DNA of 26,739 bases from Clostridiales bacterium (lineage in GTDB: Bacteria > Bacillota > Clostridia > Oscillospirales > Acutalibacteraceae). Under the pieces are notes generated by a model. That model was not told the DNA's origin. It did no database searches and saw only the letters and a program-made list of their open reading frames with translations. The position numbers and the translations under genes were made by a program. The stretch is from the NCBI GenBank assembly GCA_021202245.1, contig JAJQDK010000042.1, forward strand, positions 1 through 26,739, written 5' to 3'. Positions 6,600 through 12,622 of the stretch are shown here, piece after piece (positions within the stretch are counted from its first letter, which is position 1; every line of letters starts with the position of its first letter).

Positions 6600-8303
6600 T
6601 CACCTTTTGTTTTTTTCGTCAATCTCAGCCTTTATTTTGTCAAAGGTAACGCCGTATTTTTCGGCAATATCCTTTGCATAGCTCATTCCCTGCGGCGGCT
6701 CGATGAACACCTTGAACGAGCGCTGTCCCCTGTCAACTCCCGTAACCATACTTTCAATCCTGCTGTCGCCGTCAACGGAGCCGTTCACCTCGTCAAGATT
6801 GCGGGCAAGTTCGTGCATATGCGTATTAAAAATCGCTCTTGTGCCGAGGTAGCGCATAGCCTTTACTACGTCCTTTGCTATATACAAACCCTCCGCAACA
6901 TTAGTTGTGGCAAGGCTTTCGTTGAGCAGCAAAAGGCTGTTTTTGGTAGCGACTTCAAAAATCTCGGACAATCTTTTGCTCTCCTCGCCGAGTCTGCCCA
7001 AGTCTACGGTGTCGTTTTCATCGGCAGGAAAATGAGTGTAAATATTATCGCAGGGACTGAATTTCATAGAGGATGCCGGAACGTAAATTCCGTTTTGCGC
7101 AAGCAAAAACGCAAGACCTACAGCCTGAGTAATAGTAGTCTTTCCGCCTCTGTTCGGCCCCGTCAGAATATAAATTCGCTTGGCATCGTCAAATACAAAT
7201 TCGTTTGTTACTATATCAATTTCTTCGCCCTGAACGGCTTTGACTGCAAGCTTTATGTTATAAATATCCTCAGCAAAGCAGTTGCGGTCGTCCTTGGGCA
7301 GCACCTCAGCCTTGCACAGCGGAAGTCCCTTCTGCATAATTTTGTCGCACAGCTCTGCAAAACGAATATAAAATATGATTTCGGGCATAAGCGCAACAAG
7401 CGAATAACCGCTTATATTTACATATTTATTCAGCATTGATTTAATTTCGTTCACCGTTCGGCGGAGAATATCGCTTACCACCTTTTTAAGCGCATCCGAC
7501 AACGGATCGGAGCCGGTCAAATCGCTTGTCATAATGTGGTTCACATCACCCTGAGCGCCCACTACCATTTGACCGAAGCCCATTTTTGAGGACGACGGAT
7601 TGGCAGGATGAAAATTCACAAAGCCCGTCACGTCATTGCCGTGGTGCAGCTCGCTCTCGTTGTTAGCAAATTTTTTAAAGCGTTTCAGAATACCGCTGTC
7701 GGTAAATTCCTTGTCGTTAAGAGAAACAACGCCTACGGTTTTGGGGCGAAGAAGCGCGTCGAGGTTAACTCCGAGAGTTATGCTTTTCATTCGCTGCGCC
7801 TTGGCAAGCGTTTCTTCAATGTCAGCTTTCAAGTTGGGGAAGCCGCTGTCGTTGTATATAGACCGAACGGACTCTCTGAGCTGTATCAGTCCGCGGGACT
7901 GTATATCCAGCGCTTCAAGCGTATTTTTTATCTGAGTAACACAGTCCACATACTCCCCCATTTCACGCAGTCTGTTCACAAGCTGCCAAAGTGAGGATGC
8001 CTCCGAGTCCTTTTGAAAGCGCTCAATCTCACGCAAGTCATTGAGCTTGTCGAGCAGCAGAGTTAAATCCTCTCTGAGCTTGGGAAATCTCAGAAAATCG
8101 TCAAATACATCGCACCTGTACCGTATTACCTCCTCATCATCGGTAACGCTTATAAGGAGCTGTCTTATGCTGTTCTTTTCATACGGCTCATCGGTCAGAG
8201 CGTCGCACAAAAAGTCTATTGATAAGTCGTTAATCGCCTCTTTTGTGAGTGTTTTATAAACCGCCTTTGAATTTTGCGGATGAAGTAAGCTGAGCTGTTC
8301 CAT
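6600..8303 (-). CDS. MutS-family ATPase without mismatch-recognition domain
   Basis: The 567-residue protein has an N-terminal helical lever/core region (about 1-370) and a C-terminal MutS domain V ATPase. It carries Walker A GPNRGGKTT (about 381-389), the LGEESKRLSEIF region, a Walker B-like LLLLNESLATTN (about 456-467) and FNTHMHELARNL with the conserved H. It lacks the mismatch-binding domain I of MutS and the Smr nuclease domain of MutS2, so it belongs to the MutS-like paralogs of unclear role. The usual Walker B aspartate (DE) is replaced by N (NE). From memory this also occurs in related Firmicutes paralogs, so it may be a family trait. AGAAGGT upstream supports the ATG, and its own promoter is at 8360-8388. 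It is convergent with ilvBNC. Confidence 0.82.
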   Translation of the reverse strand: MEQLSLLHPQNSKAVYKTLTKEAINDLSIDFLCDALTDEPYEKNSIRQLLISVTDDEEVIRYRCDVFDDFLRFPKLREDLTLLLDKLNDLREIERFQKDSEASSLWQLVNRLREMGEYVDCVTQIKNTLEALDIQSRGLIQLRESVRSIYNDSGFPNLKADIEETLAKAQRMKSITLGVNLDALLRPKTVGVVSLNDKEFTDSGILKRFKKFANNESELHHGNDVTGFVNFHPANPSSSKMGFGQMVVGAQGDVNHIMTSDLTGSDPLSDALKKVVSDILRRTVNEIKSMLNKYVNISGYSLVALMPEIIFYIRFAELCDKIMQKGLPLCKAEVLPKDDRNCFAEDIYNIKLAVKAVQGEEIDIVTNEFVFDDAKRIYILTGPNRGGKTTITQAVGLAFLLAQNGIYVPASSMKFSPCDNIYTHFPADENDTVDLGRLGEESKRLSEIFEVATKNSLLLLNESLATTNVAEGLYIAKDVVKAMRYLGTRAIFNTHMHELARNLDEVNGSVDGDSRIESMVTGVDRGQRSFKVFIEPPQGMSYAKDIAEKYGVTFDKIKAEIDEKNKR

Positions 8304-8359
8304 TTTTTGACCTTCTGTCTTTATTTAAAATCGGTAAAATAAAAAATTTCTATACAAAA

Positions 8360-8388
8360 ATAATATCACAATATTTACGGCTTTTCAA
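8360..8388 (-). promoter_or_regulatory. Promoter of the MutS-like gene
   Basis: On the minus strand: -35 TTGAAA (8388-8383), 17-base spacer, -10 TATTAT (8365-8360). Transcription would start about 50 bases before the ATG. It is divergent from the ynzC promoter. Confidence 0.65.
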
Positions 8389-8429
8389 TGGCGCTTTTCT
8401 TATTTCCGTACCAAAATAATGATATGCAC

Positions 8430-8458
8430 TTGTAGATAATCTGCGTTTGTGTTAAAAT
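8430..8458 (+). promoter_or_regulatory. Promoter of ynzC
   Basis: -35 TTGTAG (8430-8435), 17-base spacer, -10 TAAAAT (8453-8458). The leader is about 90 bases. Confidence 0.55.
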
Positions 8459-8556
8459 ATTTTAAACAGTGCGGTTAATCGGTGCAGATAAAATTTACAA
8501 GCTGCGCCGTATGCCGAGCAGAGCAAATCCGGTAAAAAACAAAACGAGGTATTTAT

Positions 8557-8790
8557 ATGGAAAACAAAATGCTTGAAAGAATAAACGAGCTTGCCGCAAA
8601 GAAGCGTGAGCAGGGACTTACCGACGAGGAGCAGACAGAGCAAAAGAAGCTTTACGCCGCCTATCTAAAGGATATTCGCTCACAGTTCAGCTCTACCCTT
8701 GACAACGTGAGCGTCAAGGGAAAAAGCGGCAAGGTTGTACCGTTTAAGGAAGCGTACAAAAAGAAATCGGATACCCCCGATACAAAATAA
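8557..8790 (+). CDS. ynzC: DUF896 / YnzC family small protein
   Basis: The 77-residue protein matches the YnzC family of Firmicutes: ERINELAAKKREQGLTDEEQTEQKKLYAAYLKDIRSQF is the characteristic helical hairpin, shown here in two parts (ERINELAAKKREQGL and TDEEQTEQKKLYAAYLKDI). A basic tail follows. YnzC is a short cytoplasmic two-helix protein of unproven function; the B. subtilis gene is linked to the SOS-regulated yneA operon region. It stands alone here with its own promoter and terminator. CGAGGT lies eight bases before the ATG. Confidence 0.9.
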   Translation: MENKMLERINELAAKKREQGLTDEEQTEQKKLYAAYLKDIRSQFSSTLDNVSVKGKSGKVVPFKEAYKKKSDTPDTK

Positions 8791-8816
8791 CCTCCGCCGC
8801 AAAACCAATGTAAAAG

Positions 8817-8850
8817 AAAAGAACCGACGAGAAATCATCGGTTCTTTTTA
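8817..8850 (+). terminator. Bidirectional terminator between ynzC and the NlpC/P60 gene
   Basis: AAAAGAACCGA (8817-8827) pairs with TCGGTTCTTTT (8838-8848) around a 10-base loop. There is a T-run on the plus strand and TTTTCTTTTA on the minus strand, so it can stop both convergent units. Confidence 0.85.
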
Positions 8851-8944
8851 TTTAGACGAAAGCATTTACAAAGCTCCTTTGCAATTCAAACACACAATCA
8901 AAAATAATTGCAAAACGAATATAACGCTTTCGGCTGTTTCAAAT

Positions 8945-10618
8945 TTACCGTCTAACAGTTATGTCGGTGTCTGCGCTTGCTTGAGCCAAGCGCTTTTCCT
9001 TTCTTGCAAGGTATCTTGCGTATCTGTTCGCCTTTCTGTCGCGAAGGAAAAATACCACTGCAAGCGCTGTCAAAATCACTGCCACAAGCACAAACCAAAG
9101 CCATATATTTGCTGTTCGCTTAACCTCCGAGGTGGTTGCCGCCGAAATTACCGATGAAGAATTTGAAAGTGCCTTCTTAGTAACTCTGTTAGTGGTGGTA
9201 ACAACCTTTGAAGCGGTGTCGGCATAACCCTGATTTTGCTCGTTAGTAATTATGTACTGTGAAATGTCGGTCGAAACAGGCATCTGAACAGGGCCCGATT
9301 CGCTCGCCCCCGATGAGTCTTCTTCGTCCGTGGTAAGATACGGATTTTCTATTGCTTCATCGCTGAAAAGCCAATTATAGGTTTCCTCGTCGACAATGCC
9401 CGTTGAGGCAAAGTTGTTTGCAAGCTGGAAGTTCTTTACAGCCTGTACCGTATAATCTCCGAAATAACCGGTTGATTCAATGTCAAAATAACCAAGCTCG
9501 GCAAGTCTGTCCTGAATAGCCTTTACGGTGTCGTTTTCATCGCCGCTTTTCCATTCGTTTACATCCTCTTCAACCGTTTCCTCTTCCTCTTCTGCTTCGG
9601 TTGTTTCTTCCTCCGCAGCCTCGGTAGCTTCTTCGGTTTCTTCCTCTTCAGTCACTTCCTCAGCCGCCGCTGCCGGCGCATCGTCGGAATAGAGAATCTC
9701 TCTGTCCGAGCCTGCTATGCCGTCAACTGTAAGTCCTGCGGCCTCCTGGAATGCCATATATGCAGCCTGTGTGGCATATCCGAACTGACCGTCAATATCT
9801 CCGGTATAATATCCTAACTCAGTCAAACGCTCCTGAATTTTTGTTACCTCTTCGCCGGATGAGCCGTACTGCCAAATTGTCTGCTCTGAGTTTGAAGAAA
9901 CGTTCGAGGAGGAGCTGACCGATGAAGTAGTGCCTGTTTCAGTATCGCTCGATGAAGAGCTGCTTGATGAGGTGTCTGACGAGCCGCTTGATTCAGTGCT
10001 GCTCGATGAAGAGCTGCTTGACGAGGTGTCGGACGGAGTCCTGTCCGCCTTACCCGTAGAGTCAAATGTATAGGTAACACCGTCGATTGTTCTTGAGGTG
10101 CTTACTATGTATTGACCGTCCTCATAATAATAGTAGCCGCCGTTAAACTCCTCCCAGCCGTTTGTAACGTAGGTGCATGCCGCTACCTTAAACCAATACG
10201 TCCATCCCATATATGATGATGAAACGCTTTGATAACACATATCGGATGACTCATTTCTTGCGTCAACCTCCATACCGTCGCCGATGTAAACACCGACGTG
10301 ACCGGGACTCCAAAGACCGAGTCCGTGTATTCTCGGTATACTGCTTGCCGAGCCCGAAGCCGTTGCCGAGCTGAGCAGGGCGTCACTGGTTCTTGCGCCG
10401 CCGCAATATGAATAGATAAGACCCGAGCAGTCAACCGCTCCGGCGGATGAACCGCCGTATACATAAGACCAACCACTGTAATAGGCGTTAAGCGCCCATT
10501 CCGCAAGGCCTGCACCGGTGCCGCTTGCACCTGCCTGCGATACGCTTCCGAATACGCATACGCTTGAAAGCGTAAGAATACACAGAATAATAGCAGTGAT
10601 TTTTTTTACTCTCTGCAT
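8945..10618 (-). CDS. NlpC/P60 peptidoglycan hydrolase with two PG-binding domains and C-terminal membrane anchor
   Basis: The 557-residue protein is predicted to cut peptidoglycan peptide cross-links outside the cell. In order: a signal peptide (1 to about 31); an NlpC/P60 catalytic domain (about 33-150) with C64 in AVDCSGL, H107 in SPGHVGVY and an acidic third position near D119; a short segment resembling a wall-binding repeat (GWEEFNGGYYYYEDGQY); and a Ser-rich linker. Two PG_binding_1 domains follow (about 250-310 and 360-420), each with a GxxGxxVxxIQxRLxELGY-like start, separated by a Glu/Thr-rich acidic linker. A single membrane helix lies near 515-535, then a basic tail. The start has GGAGG nine bases upstream. 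The N-terminal signal plus C-terminal helix suggests the enzyme is tethered to the membrane rather than released. Confidence 0.9.
   Translation of the reverse strand: MQRVKKITAIILCILTLSSVCVFGSVSQAGASGTGAGLAEWALNAYYSGWSYVYGGSSAGAVDCSGLIYSYCGGARTSDALLSSATASGSASSIPRIHGLGLWSPGHVGVYIGDGMEVDARNESSDMCYQSVSSSYMGWTYWFKVAACTYVTNGWEEFNGGYYYYEDGQYIVSTSRTIDGVTYTFDSTGKADRTPSDTSSSSSSSSSTESSGSSDTSSSSSSSSDTETGTTSSVSSSSNVSSNSEQTIWQYGSSGEEVTKIQERLTELGYYTGDIDGQFGYATQAAYMAFQEAAGLTVDGIAGSDREILYSDDAPAAAAEEVTEEEETEEATEAAEEETTEAEEEEETVEEDVNEWKSGDENDTVKAIQDRLAELGYFDIESTGYFGDYTVQAVKNFQLANNFASTGIVDEETYNWLFSDEAIENPYLTTDEEDSSGASESGPVQMPVSTDISQYIITNEQNQGYADTASKVVTTTNRVTKKALSNSSSVISAATTSEVKRTANIWLWFVLVAVILTALAVVFFLRDRKANRYARYLARKEKRLAQASADTDITVRR
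9947..10034 (-). repeat. Two 34-bp near-identical units coding the Ser-rich linker
   Basis: 9947-9980 and 10001-10034 differ at only two bases. They encode the repeated Asp/Thr/Ser block of the NlpC/P60 linker. Such in-frame repeats can vary in number by slippage and change linker length. Confidence 0.85.
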
Positions 10619-10712
10619 TGTTAAAACCTCCGATTATGAAAATAAGCGCGGCGAAAGAATTCGCAAACCGGTCCGAAAGGTTACAAGACCAATCACGCTT
10701 ATTAACAAGTTT
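10619..10712 (-). promoter_or_regulatory. Potentially structured 5' leader of the NlpC/P60 gene
   Basis: In the predicted leader, AATAAGCG (10703-10696) can pair with CGCTTATT (10648-10641), closing a domain that contains a GCGAA-TTCT-TTCGC hairpin (10664-10651) and a GGTC/GACC pairing (10690-10670). GGTTACAA at the start (10718-10711) can pair with TTGTAACC (10686-10679). The GGAGG ribosome site lies just after the closing helix. No known riboswitch consensus was recognised. Confidence 0.4.
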
Positions 10713-10718
10713 GTAACC

Positions 10719-10747
10719 ATTATAACAGTTTATTCCAAGAAAATCAA
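10719..10747 (-). promoter_or_regulatory. Promoter of the NlpC/P60 gene
   Basis: On the minus strand: -35 TTGATT (10747-10742), 17-base spacer, -10 TATAAT (10724-10719). This predicts a leader of about 94 bases. Confidence 0.75.
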
Positions 10748-10837
10748 CCCCATAACTCGATTTTTTGCTTTAAAAGCAAAATTACGTCAATCTGTTTAAG
10801 ATTTATTCAGTTCATAAGGTTTTTTTTGAGTAAATCG

Positions 10838-10864
10838 GTTACAATTTATTACAAAATTTGTAAC
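10838..10864. promoter_or_regulatory. TGTAAC/TGTAAT box cluster upstream of the NlpC/P60 promoter
   Basis: On the minus strand TGTAAT (10853-10848) and TGTAAC (10843-10838) are spaced by four bases, and TGTAAC also occurs on the plus strand at 10859-10864. Further copies lie at 10680-10685 (minus) and 10712-10717 (plus), around the transcription start. The motif resembles half sites of the WalR (YycF) box TGTWAH-N5-TGTWAH that controls wall hydrolases, but the spacing is one base short. The rest of the roughly 320-base gap from 10619 to 10940 is AT-rich with no gene seen. Confidence 0.3.
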
Positions 10865-10892
10865 TTTTCTGAAATTTTAAAATTTTTTGCGC

Positions 10893-10924
10893 AAAATAAA
10901 AAAGCCGCCCCCTGCGGAGCGGCT
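10893..10924 (-). terminator. Terminator of the antiporter gene
   Basis: On the minus strand AGCCGC (10924-10919) pairs with GCGGCT (10908-10903) around a GC-rich 10-base loop, followed by TTTTTTATTTT. It lies 17 bases after the antiporter stop. Confidence 0.8.
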
Positions 10925-10940
10925 CCGATTTAAAGCAAAT

Positions 10941-12233
10941 TTACGATTTATTATCGTCCTTGAATTGATCCTCTGTAATATTATAGGTTGCGCCGACAAC
11001 CTCCTGAGAAAGGAGCTCCGGCTGAGCGACTGAGGAATTGTCCGTGCCGTCCTCTTCGGCGCTGTCTGTGCCGGGCCATTTGGAATAAACCATCTTCAGC
11101 AAAACGGGCGTAACAAGAGAGGAAACTATAATAAGTATAATAACGGGAGTAAAAAATTCGGGCGACATAAGGCCTACGTCAAGTCCCTTTTTAGCGACAA
11201 TCAGTCCGACCTCTCCCCTGTTCATCATACCAACGCCTATTTTCAGCGAGTCGGTATTATTGAAGCGGCAGAGCCTTGCAGTGCCTCCGCAGCCTGCAAC
11301 CTTGGTAATAAGCGCAACAACCACAAGCACAACCGAGAACAGCAGCATTGAAATGTTAAAATCATCAAAGCTTGTCTGCAAGCCGATGCTCGCAAAGAAC
11401 ACGGGTCCGAAAATCATATAGGAGCTGACGTCCATTTTTCTTTCTATGTAATGAGAATCCTTTATACTGCAAAGGATAATTCCGGCAACATAAGCTCCCG
11501 TAATGTCTGCAATTCCGAAGAATTCCTCGGCGCAGTAGGCGCAAAGGAAGCAAAGCACAAGTCCGAAAATCGGAATACGTCTTGAGTGGGGCCAAAGCTT
11601 GTCGAACCATTTGAACAAATAATAAAACGCAACGCCCACAACAATCGCCAGCACAAAGAAAACCACTATATTGATACAAACGCTCAGAGGCTTGACATCG
11701 GGGTCCTTAAAGCCGATAACAACCGTCAGCAAAACAATTCCGATTACATCGTCAATTACCGCTGCCGATAAAATTGTTGTGGCAGCCCTGCCCTTGAGCC
11801 TGCCCATTTCCTTAAGCGCCTGAACGGTAATGCTAACCGAGGTGGCGGCGAGGATAGTGCCCATAAATACTGCTTCAAGCATTTTAGCATCGGGAGAGCC
11901 GAAGCCGAAGGCAAGGTAAATTCCGGCGCCGCCGACTATGGACACAACAACGCCTGCGAGCGCAATCAAAAATGCCACGGGGCCTGTTTTGAGAAGCTCC
12001 TTCAGGTCGGTTCCGAGCCCGGCTGCAAACATAAGCAGAATTACACCTATCTCGGACATTCCGGCAATAAAGTCATCGTACTGTACTATATTAAGCAAGC
12101 ACGGACCCACAATCAGACCGGCAACAATTTCTCCGACAACCTGAGGGCCGTGGATTTTGCGGACCAAAAGGCCGCACAGCTTTGCCGCCGCAAGAATTAT
12201 TGCGAGATTTTTAATGATATTCAGTACATCCAA
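10941..12233 (-). CDS. CPA2-type cation/proton antiporter (Na_H_Exchanger family)
   Basis: This membrane antiporter (about 430 residues, 11-13 predicted helices) exchanges Na+ or K+ for protons. Helices begin at NLAIILAAAKLCGLL. The family motifs are HGPQVVGEIVAGLIVGP, a DD pair in AAVIDDVIGI (D161-D162, the pattern of electrogenic CPA2 carriers), ITGAYVAGIIL and NRGEVGLIVAKKG. The acidic cytoplasmic tail has no RCK/TrkA domain, unlike full KefB/KefC. The open frame extends upstream to 12359, but its first 39 residues do not resemble the family. I choose TTG at 12233, six bases after AGGTG; a GTG at 12242 is the alternative, with GGAG 11 bases upstream. A long, possibly structured leader lies upstream and suggests RNA-level control. 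Confidence 0.88.
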   Translation of the reverse strand: MDVLNIIKNLAIILAAAKLCGLLVRKIHGPQVVGEIVAGLIVGPCLLNIVQYDDFIAGMSEIGVILLMFAAGLGTDLKELLKTGPVAFLIALAGVVVSIVGGAGIYLAFGFGSPDAKMLEAVFMGTILAATSVSITVQALKEMGRLKGRAATTILSAAVIDDVIGIVLLTVVIGFKDPDVKPLSVCINIVVFFVLAIVVGVAFYYLFKWFDKLWPHSRRIPIFGLVLCFLCAYCAEEFFGIADITGAYVAGIILCSIKDSHYIERKMDVSSYMIFGPVFFASIGLQTSFDDFNISMLLFSVVLVVVALITKVAGCGGTARLCRFNNTDSLKIGVGMMNRGEVGLIVAKKGLDVGLMSPEFFTPVIILIIVSSLVTPVLLKMVYSKWPGTDSAEEDGTDNSSVAQPELLSQEVVGATYNITEDQFKDDNKS

Positions 12234-12255
12234 AATAAACACCTGCGTTTCTTCT

Positions 12256-12391
12256 CCAAATCGGCAGCAGAGAGCTATTTTCGGATTTTCCGAGGTGGAT
12301 TCCGGTTGAGGGCTTGTCCTGAATTTGTGCCCCGTCTGAATTTCTAAAAAAGCTCCCAAGCCCTTAGCAAGAGGGGCCGTCTGCGATTTAG
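12256..12391 (-). promoter_or_regulatory. Candidate structured RNA leader (riboswitch-like) of the antiporter gene
   Basis: On the minus strand CTAAATCG (12391-12384), extended by CAG (12383-12381), pairs with CGATTTGG (12263-12256) and CTG (12267-12265) across one bulged C, giving an 11-bp closing helix. Inside, GCCCC (12377-12373) can pair with GGGGC (12333-12329), and AGGGCTTG (12364-12357) with CAAGCCCT (12316-12309). These two pairings interleave, so together they form an H-type pseudoknot. The 3' strand of the closing helix overlaps the first two G of GGAG (12257-12254), a possible ribosome site. I did not recognise a named riboswitch class. The region 12234-12622 otherwise holds no gene. 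Confidence 0.45.
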
Positions 12392-12422
12392 ATTACATAT
12401 ATACATTATTATTTCCTTATTT

Positions 12423-12450
12423 ATTTTATCACTGAATCTTCAAATTTCAA
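12423..12450 (-). promoter_or_regulatory. Possible promoter of the antiporter gene
   Basis: On the minus strand: -35 TTGAAA (12450-12445), 16-base spacer, -10 TAAAAT (12428-12423). This would give a leader of about 180 bases that contains the structured element. The AT-richness of the area lowers confidence. Confidence 0.4.
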
Positions 12451-12568
12451 TCAAATATTTCTCAATTTGATAATTTCTATTTTATATCCAAATACTTTGA
12501 TAATCAGCAAAAATTTTATAGCGAAATTCAGAACCCTAAAGCAAGGATAAATCTGCAAAGCCGCTCCG

Positions 12569-12601
12569 CAAAAAACAGCACACCGGTATTTCGGCGTGCT
12601 G
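12569..12601 (-). terminator. Terminator of the GH13 gene
   Basis: On the minus strand CAGCACGCCG (12601-12592) pairs with CGGTGTGCTG (12585-12576), one G-T pair, 6-base loop, followed by TTTTTT. It lies about 20 bases after the GH13 stop. Confidence 0.92.
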
Positions 12602-12622
12602 TCCTTAATGTTTAAATATATT

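Noticed and set aside
6480..7439. 319-codon plus-strand open frame opposite the MutS-like gene
   Set aside because: It overlaps the well-supported ATPase domain and the 47-bp repeat. Its residues are an antisense shadow with no recognisable domain.
12234..12359. N-terminal extension of the antiporter to an ATG at 12359
   Set aside because: The 39 to 42 residues do not resemble antiporter N-termini and coincide with a potentially structured leader. A Shine-Dalgarno site favours the later start.
12256..12391. Known c-di-AMP (ydaO) or Mg2+ (M-box) riboswitch
   Set aside because: The conserved sequence blocks I remember for those classes are not present, although the fold is riboswitch-like.
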